From positions 1 through 64,000 of the forward strand of contig JAJRRU010000028.1 of the NCBI GenBank assembly GCA_024279135.1: a DNA stretch of 64,000 bases, read 5' to 3'. The notes under the pieces were generated by a model. The model saw nothing but the letters and a program-made list of their open reading frames with translations, did no database searches and was not told the DNA's origin. The translations under genes and the position numbers were made by a program. The stretch comes from Alphaproteobacteria bacterium (GTDB taxonomy: Bacteria; Pseudomonadota; Alphaproteobacteria; Rhodospirillales; Casp-alpha2). This document shows, one piece after another, positions 49,723-57,666 of this stretch. Every line of letters begins with the position of its first letter. Within the stretch, counting starts at the first letter, position 1.

Positions 49723-50757
49723 ATGCGACGCATAACCGCAGCCCTTTTTATTATACTGTCTGTTATTATCCATAACGGTAACGCTTTCGCGCAGGAAACA
49801 GGCGATCGATCCAAATTCAACTGGCAGGCGGTTTCCGATCCGGACGAATTAAACCGGGCATGGAAAGCTGCGGCGGTCTACCTGCCGGAAAGTGTGGGTC
49901 ATATGATGATCGGGCAGTTTTTTGCCGATGAGCCGTCCCTCAATACCCTGATCAGTAATAAACTGGACGGGGGAAAAATACCGTTGATCCTGTACCTGCC
50001 ACCCTGTGGCGGGCTGATGGGCAATAACCGGGATGATATGGAGAGATTTTCAAAACTTGGTTTTGCTGTCATCGCCATGGATCCCATGGCACGACAGTAT
50101 TCACCGGTAGGCTGTTATGATGTTGAGCAGCGCTATACGGAATATTACGATATTACCGTGGCTTTTCGTAAAGCCGAGCTGAATTACGCCGTAGCCCGCA
50201 TCAAACAACTGCCGTGGGTGGATGACAGACAAATGTTTTTGGTTGGCAGCGGTATCGGCGGTATGACCGCGGCCCATTATGAGGGGACTGAATTTGTCGG
50301 GCATGTGATCGAAGGTTGGGGCTGTCATCACCCTGATGCGAACAGGGTTGGTATCAAGGCATCACCTCAGGTCCGCATCTTCGCGGTAGTGTCAAAAAAT
50401 GATGGCTGGGTTCGGAAAAACCCCGGTTTCAGCGGTGATTGTGCCCGTTTCCTGAAAGATCGCGCCGACAGTGTATCCATGGTCGTGGACCGGCCGGGCC
50501 ATTTTGTTGCCTGGCATTCGCGGTCGCGCACGCCCATGATAAAATTCCTGACCCGTGATATTGCCGTCGATCAGGCCGCCCTGGTTGAAGATATTCCGCT
50601 CGTTATTGCGGCACAGGGCGATTTGATCACGCTCAGGCTTAAATGGACCGTACAGTCTATTTATAGTGCCGCACAAACCTATTGCCAGCAACGCAACAAG
50701 ACCAGTTACCTGATGGATAATACCCATGAAGGTCTTTACCAGTTTGCCTGTATGTGA
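49723..50757 (+). CDS. Exported alpha/beta-hydrolase-like protein, nucleophile missing
   Basis: 344 residues from the ATG at 49723 after GAGAGG. A signal peptide ends near NAFA (23). The fold pattern is dienelactone-hydrolase-like: LILYLPPCGG, FAVIAMDPMAR, then FLVGSGIGGMTA, where the nucleophile elbow should be. The expected G-x-S/C-x-G reads G-S-G-I-G, so the central Ser or Cys is Gly. A late PGHFVAWH could supply the catalytic His. It may therefore be non-catalytic or use another residue. First gene of the + strand segment that separates the NDUFAF6-like gene from the sec block. Confidence 0.65.
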   Translation: MRRITAALFIILSVIIHNGNAFAQETGDRSKFNWQAVSDPDELNRAWKAAAVYLPESVGHMMIGQFFADEPSLNTLISNKLDGGKIPLILYLPPCGGLMGNNRDDMERFSKLGFAVIAMDPMARQYSPVGCYDVEQRYTEYYDITVAFRKAELNYAVARIKQLPWVDDRQMFLVGSGIGGMTAAHYEGTEFVGHVIEGWGCHHPDANRVGIKASPQVRIFAVVSKNDGWVRKNPGFSGDCARFLKDRADSVSMVVDRPGHFVAWHSRSRTPMIKFLTRDIAVDQAALVEDIPLVIAAQGDLITLRLKWTVQSIYSAAQTYCQQRNKTSYLMDNTHEGLYQFACM

Positions 50758-50790
50758 TGAATTGAGGCGACATTGTATTTCGGAGGAAGC

Positions 50791-51294
50791 ATGAATATAC
50801 GTATGGAGAGTAAAGGTGACAAGGCTGGCGTGTACGCCGTTAATGTGTCGACTTTTAAAACATCATCGGAGGCCGATCTGGTTGATATCCTGCGAAAAGT
50901 ACCCCAGCCGGATATTTCGCTCGTTGCCGAGGAAGATGGAAACATTGTTGGACACATCATGTTTTCGCCGCTTTCCCTGACTGGACATCCCGATCTCAAC
51001 ATCATGGCTCTGGCACCTATGGCGGTTATGCCCGAACACCAGAAAAAAGGAATCGGTTCAGCAATGGTGCGCGAAGGCCTCGAGCAATGCAGGCAGCGGG
51101 GGGTCGCCGCCGTTATTGTTTTGGGTCACCCTGAATACTATCCCCGCTTCGGTTTTGTCCCAGCATCCCGATTCGGTATCGATTCTATTTATCAGGTGCC
51201 TGAAGGTGTTTTTATGGCAATGGAACTGAACCCGGATGCCCTGCTTGGAAAATCGGGCAGAGTGTTATACCCCGCCGCATTTGGTAAACTTTGA
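50791..51294 (+). CDS. GNAT-family N-acetyltransferase (YhbS-like)
   Basis: 167 residues from the ATG at 50791, with a strong CGGAGGAAG just upstream. Motif A reads LAPMAVMPEHQKKGIGSAMV (about 80-100), then VIVLGHPEYYPRFGF. It belongs to the same subgroup as the GNAT gene at 45.3 kb. The substrate is unknown. Confidence 0.88.
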   Translation: MNIRMESKGDKAGVYAVNVSTFKTSSEADLVDILRKVPQPDISLVAEEDGNIVGHIMFSPLSLTGHPDLNIMALAPMAVMPEHQKKGIGSAMVREGLEQCRQRGVAAVIVLGHPEYYPRFGFVPASRFGIDSIYQVPEGVFMAMELNPDALLGKSGRVLYPAAFGKL

Positions 51295-51470
51295 CGGGCT
51301 TCTGGATAGTGGAAATTCTGATATTTTTTTCATTTTTTAATTGATGTTCATAATGTTCCGCCATATATAGGGACATACAATTTAGAGTTAATCTAAGTTT
51401 TATTCTAACTGTTGGTTTGATTAACGTATAAAGCCAACATATTGCCCTTATCCTGATGAAAGGTAATTCC

Positions 51471-52082
51471 ATGGCTGGCATATTAACCAATTTACGATCG
51501 ACGGTAATAGCAGGACTTATTCTGCTGGTTATCATGGTTTTCGCTCTCACAAGCATGACCGACTATAGCTTCACAATGGGTCATGAATACATGACATTTT
51601 TTATGCGTTTCCTGCATGTTGTCTGCGGCGTGATGTGGATCGGACTGTTATGGTATTTCAATTTTGTTCAGATCCCCAATATGCCCAAAATCCCCGATGA
51701 TCAGAAACCGGCTATCGGCAAGGTTATTGCACCGGCCGCCCTGTTCTGGTTCCGCTGGGGTGCCATGGGCACCATCGTTACCGGCCTTCTGCTGGCGGCG
51801 ATGAACGGGTATTTTGTTGATGCCATGACATTGGGTGCGGCCGATGGATTTGCCGTTTCCAAAAGCACGGCTATTGGACTGGGCATGTGGATGGGTATTA
51901 TCATGTGGTTTAACGTTTGGTTTGTCATCTGGCCCAACCAGAAACGTGCCCTGGGTATGGTTGAATGTGACGCAGATACAAAAGCCGCTTCTGCCCGCAT
52001 GGCAATGTTGTTCTCGCGAACCAACACCCTGCTGTCATTCCCTATGCTTTATGCCATGATTTCGGCACAAAATTTGTACTAA
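51471..52082 (+). CDS. PuuD-like (urate oxidase N-terminal domain) membrane protein
   Basis: 203 residues from the ATG at 51471 after AAAGGT. Four or five membrane helices with the pattern of the urate-hydroxylase PuuD N-terminal domain: RFLHVVCGVMWIGLLWYF, WFRWGAMGTIVTGLLL, GLGMWMGIIMWFNVWFVIWPNQK. In full PuuD this domain is fused to a cytochrome c, which is absent here, so urate oxidation is not assured. A conserved His in RFLHV could bind heme. A terminator follows, so its transcript is separate from the FNR-controlled genes. Confidence 0.75.
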   Translation: MAGILTNLRSTVIAGLILLVIMVFALTSMTDYSFTMGHEYMTFFMRFLHVVCGVMWIGLLWYFNFVQIPNMPKIPDDQKPAIGKVIAPAALFWFRWGAMGTIVTGLLLAAMNGYFVDAMTLGAADGFAVSKSTAIGLGMWMGIIMWFNVWFVIWPNQKRALGMVECDADTKAASARMAMLFSRTNTLLSFPMLYAMISAQNLY

Positions 52083-52110
52083 AACACTGCACAAATTATT
52101 AGAAATTAAA

Positions 52111-52140
52111 CCCGGTATGTCTTTGGCATGCCGGGTTTTT
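52111..52140 (+). terminator. Rho-independent terminator after the PuuD-like gene
   Basis: Arms CCCGGTATG and CATGCCGGG (one G-U pair) enclose a 7-base loop and are followed by five T. It lies 29 bases after the stop codon and insulates the downstream FNR-type promoter. Confidence 0.9.
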
Positions 52141-52176
52141 CTTGTGTTCGCACGTGCAGCAATATATTTTTGAAAA

Positions 52177-52190
52177 TTGATCAAGATCAA
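52177..52190 (+). promoter_or_regulatory. Perfect FNR/ANR-type box
   Basis: TTGAT-CAAG-ATCAA matches the FNR consensus (TTGAT-N4-ATCAA) at every position. Its centre lies about 41.5 bases upstream of the start point predicted from the TATAAT at 52213-52218, the class II position for FNR activation. It therefore predicts oxygen-repressed, FNR-activated transcription of the three heme-protein genes downstream. The regulator gene is not in the window. Dnr/Nnr-type regulators bind the same sequence. Confidence 0.9.
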
Positions 52191-52212
52191 GGCATGATTA
52201 TGCCACTTGCAC

Positions 52213-52218
52213 TATAAT
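52213..52218 (+). promoter_or_regulatory. Perfect -10 box of the FNR-dependent promoter
   Basis: TATAAT, 22 bases after the end of the FNR box. No -35 box is needed at class II sites, because the activator covers it. Transcription should start near 52225 and give a leader of about 150 bases. Confidence 0.82.
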
Positions 52219-52374
52219 TTATTTCGTACGTTGAGAATTGACTGCATACGCAAATAACTAACCGTTGAGCATCTTTGTCAATAGATACGAACAAACCCTT
52301 GAAATACGAACAAGCCCTTGATGCCTAAAAAATCAGTAGGGGCTGAAAATGATGCTACGGAGATAAGTACTACT

Positions 52375-53340
52375 ATGGCTGGATTAATAGCACGTTTGGT
52401 AAAAACGTTGGGTATTGTCCTCATGTTTAATATGAGCATTTCTATTGCAGTTGCAGCAGAACTTACCCCCATATCGCCAGAAGACATGCAAAATATTCGC
52501 AACAGTCAGGCAGAATGCCTGCAATGTCATTCCGAGGAAGGGTTTGCCGCGCTGGAGCAGAAAGACTTTGAGCTTGCCCAGTTGCAAGGTCTGTTTGTTG
52601 ATAAGGCTGCGCTTGAAGCGTCAAGCCATGGGCGTGTCGATTGTTTAGCGTGTCACGTGACAGGTTACAAAGAGTACCCGCACTTTAAAGCAGCCAAGTC
52701 AATCATCAACAACTGCGACGAGTGCCACACCCGGTTGTTTATGGTCATCGAAGAACAGTATTTCGAAAGTGTCCATCACAAGCAGATGAAACAGAAATTC
52801 GACTGCAACACCTGCCATGATCCCCACACATTCCTTAAAGCCAGCAGGTTCGCCACAGTCGGTGAAGCAGTGGCGCAGGACAATGCCATCTGCGTACAGT
52901 GCCACGGCATTACGAAGAGTCTCACCAAACTGAGTAACGGTCGTCAAAAGGACCTGGAACAGACACATGACTGGCTGCCCAACCTAACATCCCATTGGGA
53001 AAAAGTGCGTTGCGTTGACTGTCATACGAAAACTTCAAAAAAGGCACTTTCTCACAATATCATGGATGGCAAAGGTGCACAGCGTGACTGCGTGAACTGC
53101 CACCAACTGGATTCCGATCTACTGATGCGTCAGTACGCCCACTTGGTAGAGCAAGAACGCGAGAAGTATGGTTTCGTCAACAGCATCATCCTTAACGAAG
53201 CCTACGTGATCGGCGCGACGCGCAATCGATATATCGATCTTGCCTTTGGCCTCATCTCCATCTTAGTTCTCGCGGGCATTGGCATTCACATCCTTATACG
53301 CATAGTCGCCCGCAGACGGAGAAATAACAGTCATGACTAA
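52375..53340 (+). CDS. Heptaheme c-type cytochrome with C-terminal membrane anchor
   Basis: 321 residues from the ATG at 52375, chosen because a signal sequence (to about AVAA, 28) follows; an ATG at 52321 is possible. Seven CxxCH heme sites are visible at about residues 48, 90, 114, 144, 173, 213 and 239. A membrane helix (about 287-309) and a basic cytoplasmic tail close the protein, so the hemes face the periplasm. It resembles the cytochrome c3/NapC-like redox families without a close match I can name. The stop overlaps the cytochrome b start by 8 bases, so the two are coupled and probably form one quinol-linked complex. Confidence 0.88.
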   Translation: MAGLIARLVKTLGIVLMFNMSISIAVAAELTPISPEDMQNIRNSQAECLQCHSEEGFAALEQKDFELAQLQGLFVDKAALEASSHGRVDCLACHVTGYKEYPHFKAAKSIINNCDECHTRLFMVIEEQYFESVHHKQMKQKFDCNTCHDPHTFLKASRFATVGEAVAQDNAICVQCHGITKSLTKLSNGRQKDLEQTHDWLPNLTSHWEKVRCVDCHTKTSKKALSHNIMDGKGAQRDCVNCHQLDSDLLMRQYAHLVEQEREKYGFVNSIILNEAYVIGATRNRYIDLAFGLISILVLAGIGIHILIRIVARRRRNNSHD

Positions 53341-53974
53341 TCGCACTTATATTCTGCCCCTGTTACTCCGTATCTGGCATTGGTCAAATGCGTTACTGAT
53401 GATCTTACTTATGATATCGGGCATAAACCTGCATTTCAGTTATTTGCCTGTGACGATCATGTCCTTCGAACTTTCAATAGCCGTTCATAACGTATCGGGC
53501 ATCACACTGAGCGTACTCTATATCTTGTACTTGCTGTGGAACGGCTATACGGGGAACTGGCGACAGTACGTACCGAAACTGAATGGCCTAACCGATAATA
53601 TTAACCGCCAGAACTACTTTGTGATGCGTGGAATTTTTAAGGGCGACCCGCCACCCGTACTGCCAACCCAGGAGCACAAGTATAATGTCGTACAGCAGAT
53701 TACCTATTTTCTAGTGATGTACGGTGCAATGCCCCTGCTGATAATCACTGGCCTTGTATTCTTTTTCCCTGAGGTCGCGCCCGAATCTCTTTTCGACTTC
53801 AACGGCATGGTTTTGGTCGCTATCAGTCATTACGTGACCGGATTCGTTTTCGTCATGTTCATGATTGGTCACATTTATATGGGGACTATGGGAATCACGG
53901 TTAGTGCCGGTATCAAAATGATGATTACAGGATGGCACGATCACCATTCTCGCAAAATTCAAAAGAACGACTGA
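53333..53974 (+). CDS. Diheme cytochrome b, membrane quinol-oxidoreductase subunit
   Basis: 213 residues, four membrane helices. Heme ligands are placed as in the FdhI/PhsC/HydC-type b561 family: His16 (RIWHW), His52 (AVHNVSG), His166 (ISHYVTG) and His180 (MIGHIYMG). The ending MITGWHDHHS is also typical. It should exchange electrons between the quinone pool and the heptaheme cytochrome encoded just upstream, whose stop it overlaps. A GGAGA site precedes the start. Confidence 0.88.
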   Translation: MTNRTYILPLLLRIWHWSNALLMILLMISGINLHFSYLPVTIMSFELSIAVHNVSGITLSVLYILYLLWNGYTGNWRQYVPKLNGLTDNINRQNYFVMRGIFKGDPPPVLPTQEHKYNVVQQITYFLVMYGAMPLLIITGLVFFFPEVAPESLFDFNGMVLVAISHYVTGFVFVMFMIGHIYMGTMGITVSAGIKMMITGWHDHHSRKIQKND

Positions 53975-54071
53975 ATATAAAGATAACAACCGCAAAACCA
54001 GCATGAATCTATACCGCTGGCATTAACAAGAAATCTCTACAACAGAGATCCAAAACCGAAAGGAAATAGAA

Positions 54072-55112
54072 ATGAAGTATTTAACATTAATTACCAGTAC
54101 AGCCTTGGTTATGGGGCTGCTAACTGCCGTTTCAGGCGCTCAGGCAAAGAACTTGCCGATAACCGCCGCCAAAGCCGATGCTGCACCGACACTGGACGGA
54201 ATAGCAGACGACGCCGTGTGGGCATCCGCACAAAAGGTCGGGCTTGAATTCGTCAAGGGTGGCAACTTTGACGGAACCGGTACGACCACCGGCACCGTTC
54301 AGGTTGCTTATAAAGGCGACACAGTCTACTTCCTGCTGCAATACAAAGATGCCACCATGAACGTACAGCGCAGCCCCTACCAGAAACAGGCAGACGGTAG
54401 CTGGATCAAACTAAAAGACGATGCAGATAAGGGTGGTGACAATAACAAGTACTACGAAGACAAAGCCTCCTTCATCTTTGATATTGGTGAATCCATCTTC
54501 GGTTTCAACAAACGCGGCTGTCAAATGAACTGCCATTCCGGTGAGCCCGGAAAACCTTATGGCAACAAATATACTGAAGAAGATTCTGAAACGGCTGATA
54601 TTTGGCACATCAAAACCGTGCGCAGCGGCCCGCTCGGCTACGTAGATGATCAGTACCTCAATAGCGACCGTTATGATAAGAAAACAACAAAAAGTGCCGG
54701 CCGCCACAGTGATCCTAAAGATAGTGGTGGTTATAAAAACATCGGGTTGGTAAACGGCCAACCTGAATTCATGGACAAATCCGGCAAAGCCGCAAATAAC
54801 GGTGGTACTTACTGGTTGAAGGCAGAAAATGCCGTTGCTTTTGATAACAGCAAGTTCAAAGCTGGGGATGAAGTATCTTCCATCAAAATCCAGAAACCAA
54901 CCGGTGACCGTGCCGACATCTCCCTCGGCCTTAATTGGAAAGACGGCGTATGGACCATGGAAATCAGCCGCAAGCTGGTAACTGGCAGCAAGTATGACGT
55001 CCAGTTCGACGATCTGGCCAAGGAATATGGCTTCGGTGTTGCAGTGTTCGACAACGCTCAAGTGCGTCACGCTTTCGAAGAGAAACCGTTGATTCTCAGC
55101 TTCGAGAAGTAA
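54072..55112 (+). CDS. Ethylbenzene-dehydrogenase-like heme-binding exported protein
   Basis: 346 residues. The signal peptide ends AQA (25). The mature protein matches the pattern of the heme-binding domain related to the gamma subunit of ethylbenzene dehydrogenase and other DMSO-reductase-family enzymes: APTLDGIADDAVWASAQ near the start, a beta-rich core, and a C-terminal GFGVAVFDNAQVRHA. One unusual heme c site CQMNCH (C-x3-C-H, Cys150-His155) is present. No molybdenum catalytic subunit is encoded nearby, so it is probably a stand-alone periplasmic electron carrier or terminal enzyme. AAAGGA precedes it and a strong terminator follows. Confidence 0.82.
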   Translation: MKYLTLITSTALVMGLLTAVSGAQAKNLPITAAKADAAPTLDGIADDAVWASAQKVGLEFVKGGNFDGTGTTTGTVQVAYKGDTVYFLLQYKDATMNVQRSPYQKQADGSWIKLKDDADKGGDNNKYYEDKASFIFDIGESIFGFNKRGCQMNCHSGEPGKPYGNKYTEEDSETADIWHIKTVRSGPLGYVDDQYLNSDRYDKKTTKSAGRHSDPKDSGGYKNIGLVNGQPEFMDKSGKAANNGGTYWLKAENAVAFDNSKFKAGDEVSSIKIQKPTGDRADISLGLNWKDGVWTMEISRKLVTGSKYDVQFDDLAKEYGFGVAVFDNAQVRHAFEEKPLILSFEK

Positions 55113-55119
55113 TCAATAT

Positions 55120-55158
55120 GTGAGCCGGATCACTCTTCCGGCTCACATTACTTTTTTT
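55120..55158 (+). terminator. Rho-independent terminator closing the cytochrome operon
   Basis: Perfect 10-base arms GTGAGCCGGA and TCCGGCTCAC (55120-55129, 55137-55146) enclose a 7-base loop, and a run of seven T follows at 55152-55158. It lies just after the ethylbenzene-dehydrogenase-like gene and separates it from rquA. Confidence 0.95.
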
Positions 55159-55215
55159 CTGGTTGAATAAATATCTAGGATTTTATTTCTTTTTAACAAA
55201 GGTACTTGAATGAGG

Positions 55216-55229
55216 TTGACCTTCTTCAA
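55216..55229 (+). promoter_or_regulatory. Possible FNR-like box upstream of rquA
   Basis: TTGAC-CTTC-TTCAA keeps the TTGA/TCAA core of an FNR-family site but departs from the consensus at the two inner positions. It lies about 210 bases before rquA. A TTTAAT at 55258 is the nearest -10 candidate, and its distance is a few bases longer than class II. Treat as tentative. Confidence 0.4.
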
Positions 55230-55437
55230 CTTCTTTTTTTTATTCTTTGTTCCGACCTTTAATAGATTTACACATTGGAGATTTGTTATAGAGGGTTAAG
55301 CGGCACAGATGCCAACTGTGTTATTCCCGATAATCCGGAGCCCATTAGCGGACAACAATGCTGGATAGATACAGTTGTTATGGTAAGAAAGAGCGAATAG
55401 CGTATTGTGATAATAATCTGTAGGGGGAATTAGTGTA

Positions 55438-56298
55438 ATGACAAAAACTAACGCCCATGAAACACCCGATCTGAATGTGGATAATCTATGCAGTCCGGTC
55501 AATGAAACGGAATCTGAACTGGAAGGTCTCCAGGGCGATAAAACGGCGTGTGGCTCATCAAAGTTCCCTTCATTAAATCTGTATCGCTATTTCCTTGATG
55601 GACAGCCAGAGTATCTGGTTCGCTATTACTGGTGGGCTTACCTGTGGCCGGTTGCCACATGGTTTTTTGACCACCAGCCGATCATCAATGCGATCCTGTT
55701 TGGACAGTACAAAAAACTCATGGGTGCGACCATGGCACGACTGGAAAACGCGCCCCATGAAAATACCCTGCAATTGACCTGTGTTTACGGTGAATTAACA
55801 CCGAAACTGGTGGAAACCGTATCACCGGCATCGTTGCACATCACCGATGTGGCGACGGTGCAGCTCGAGCTTGCGAAAAGCAAGGTTCCCAACGAACAGG
55901 CTTTGCTGGCAACCCGCATGAACGCCGAACACCTGGCTTATCGTGACGACAGTTTTTCCACCGTTGTGCTGTTCTTTCTGTTACACGAAGTGCCGCAACA
56001 GGCCCGCCTTAACGTCCTGTCGGAATGTATGCGGGTGATACCGGATGGCGGTGTACTGTTGGTTACCGAATATGCGCCTTTACCGACAAATCACATCATT
56101 TACCGCTTCCCGCCAAGCCGCTGGATTATTACCAAGCTGGAACCCTTTCTGGACGGTTTCTGGCGTATGGATGTGGCGTCCACGCTCAATGAATGCGGGA
56201 AGAATTTTGATAAAAAAGCAGACGTGGTATCCGATGAAAGAATATTTGCCGATTTCTACCGGGTAACGGAATACAAGATCACATCACGTGATGAATAA
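55438..56298 (+). CDS. rquA: Rhodoquinone biosynthesis protein RquA
   Basis: 286 residues. A class I SAM-methyltransferase-like fold in which motif I is changed to LQLTCVYG (about 111-118) instead of a Gly-rich loop. With the preceding YLVRYYWWAYLWP, FFDHQPIINAILFGQY and the later FFLLHEVP, this is the pattern I know from RquA of Rhodospirillum rubrum. RquA converts ubiquinone to rhodoquinone, using SAM as amino donor rather than methylating. Rhodoquinone has a low redox potential and serves anaerobic respiration such as fumarate reduction. The ~45 N-terminal residues look disordered. It lies 325 bases after the FNR-controlled cytochrome operon, behind a GGGGGAA site. Confidence 0.85.
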   Translation: MTKTNAHETPDLNVDNLCSPVNETESELEGLQGDKTACGSSKFPSLNLYRYFLDGQPEYLVRYYWWAYLWPVATWFFDHQPIINAILFGQYKKLMGATMARLENAPHENTLQLTCVYGELTPKLVETVSPASLHITDVATVQLELAKSKVPNEQALLATRMNAEHLAYRDDSFSTVVLFFLLHEVPQQARLNVLSECMRVIPDGGVLLVTEYAPLPTNHIIYRFPPSRWIITKLEPFLDGFWRMDVASTLNECGKNFDKKADVVSDERIFADFYRVTEYKITSRDE

Positions 56299-56303
56299 TC
56301 CGC

Positions 56304-56693
56304 TTATTGGGTAACAATCAAAGCCGCAGCTACCCGGCGATGTTCAGACAGTAACACATTGAATGTACGGCACGCGGCCCCGGTATCCATCCATTCGAGA
56401 ACAATACCGTGTTTTTTCAGGCCAGCCTGCAGGCCCTCTGGCGGGCCGTAAAATGTCTCGCCACAGCCGACGATCAGCATATCGATCTGGTCGGCGGCAT
56501 CATATACCGGGCGCAGCATTTCTGCCTGAAAGCCCTCATCAAAGGCTAGTTGGGATTGCTGAACCAGGCCCGGCAGTATGATAATCGAGCCTGTGAAGAG
56601 CTGTTGTTCAATACGGAACCCTCCCCCGCCGTAACTGGTGATAACCGGGATCCCGTCGGCAACCATAGGCGTAATCTCGATTGCGCTGGTCAT
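56304..56693 (-). CDS. Mth938-domain protein (NDUFAF3-like)
   Basis: 129 residues from the ATG at 56693. Patterns of the Mth938/DUF498 domain: SYGGGGFRI, GSIIILPG, DMLIVGCGETF and a TGAACRTFNVLLSEHRRVAAALI ending. The human relative NDUFAF3 is a complex I assembly factor. It starts 13 bases after secF and belongs to the yajC-secD-secF transcript, a gene order well known in alphaproteobacteria. Confidence 0.9.
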   Translation of the reverse strand: MTSAIEITPMVADGIPVITSYGGGGFRIEQQLFTGSIIILPGLVQQSQLAFDEGFQAEMLRPVYDAADQIDMLIVGCGETFYGPPEGLQAGLKKHGIVLEWMDTGAACRTFNVLLSEHRRVAAALIVTQ

Positions 56694-56706
56694 GGAATAC
56701 TCTTTT

Positions 56707-57651
56707 TTAGGCCTCGTTTGTAACGGCGGTTTCCTCATCACCCGAGGTGCGGCTCAGATCCATATGCATCAATGCCGGCACGGCCAGACAGACCGATGAA
56801 TAGGTTCCGATAATCACACCGAAAATCATGGCGAAACTGAAATCGCGGATCACCGCACCACCCAGGAAATAAAGCGCGAACAAAGCAATCAGGGTCGTCA
56901 GGCTGGTAATCACGGTCCGCGACAGGGTCTCATTCAGGCTGCCATTGAGCAGATCGTCCAGCGGGCGTGTTTTATATTTTCGCAAGTTCTCTCGCACCCG
57001 GTCATAAACCACAACCGTGTCGTTGATGGAATACCCGGCGATGGTTAGTACTGCGGCCACCGTGGTCAGGTTGAATTCCAGTCCGAGCAGTGAATAAATA
57101 CCGATAGTGGCAATCACATCATGGGTCAGGGCGATAACCGCGCCGATGCCGAATTGCCATTCGAAGCGTAGCCAGATGTATGTCAGGATTGCCACGATAG
57201 CCAGACACACGGCCATAACCCCGTCCCAGAACAACTCGTCACTGACCTTGGGGCCGACAAATTCTGTTCGTCGATATTCGATTTTCGACGCCCCGACCAG
57301 GGCCTCAAGGGAAGTTTTGACGGCCTGGACTGCGACTTGCTGGGCTTCTTCACCACCGTCCTGTTTCTGAATACGGATCAATACCTCGGTGGGTTCGCCA
57401 AATTCCTGCAAGGAAATTTCGCCCAGGTCAAGGTTACCAAGCCGGGCGCGCATGGCGCCGATGTCTGCGGCCTGTTCGGTACGAATCTCGATCAGGATAC
57501 CGCCCTTGAAATCGATGCCATAGTTAAGCCCCTTGATAAAAAACATGCCCAGGGAAGTGATGATAATGAGAACACTCAGGGCAAAGAACTTGGTCTTGTG
57601 CGGCAGGAACTCGATATTGATGTCATGTGGAACGAGGTGAAGCATACGCAT
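56707..57651 (-). CDS. secF: Protein translocase subunit SecF
   Basis: 314 residues, six membrane helices. The family signatures are GIDFKGGILIEI (about 45-56) in the first periplasmic domain and SINDTVVVYDRVREN (about 210-225) in the transmembrane part. With SecD it uses the proton gradient to pull proteins across the inner membrane. It starts 15 bases after secD. Confidence 0.96.
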   Translation of the reverse strand: MRMLHLVPHDINIEFLPHKTKFFALSVLIIITSLGMFFIKGLNYGIDFKGGILIEIRTEQAADIGAMRARLGNLDLGEISLQEFGEPTEVLIRIQKQDGGEEAQQVAVQAVKTSLEALVGASKIEYRRTEFVGPKVSDELFWDGVMAVCLAIVAILTYIWLRFEWQFGIGAVIALTHDVIATIGIYSLLGLEFNLTTVAAVLTIAGYSINDTVVVYDRVRENLRKYKTRPLDDLLNGSLNETLSRTVITSLTTLIALFALYFLGGAVIRDFSFAMIFGVIIGTYSSVCLAVPALMHMDLSRTSGDEETAVTNEA

Positions 57652-57666
57652 GAGTTATTTCCTGCC

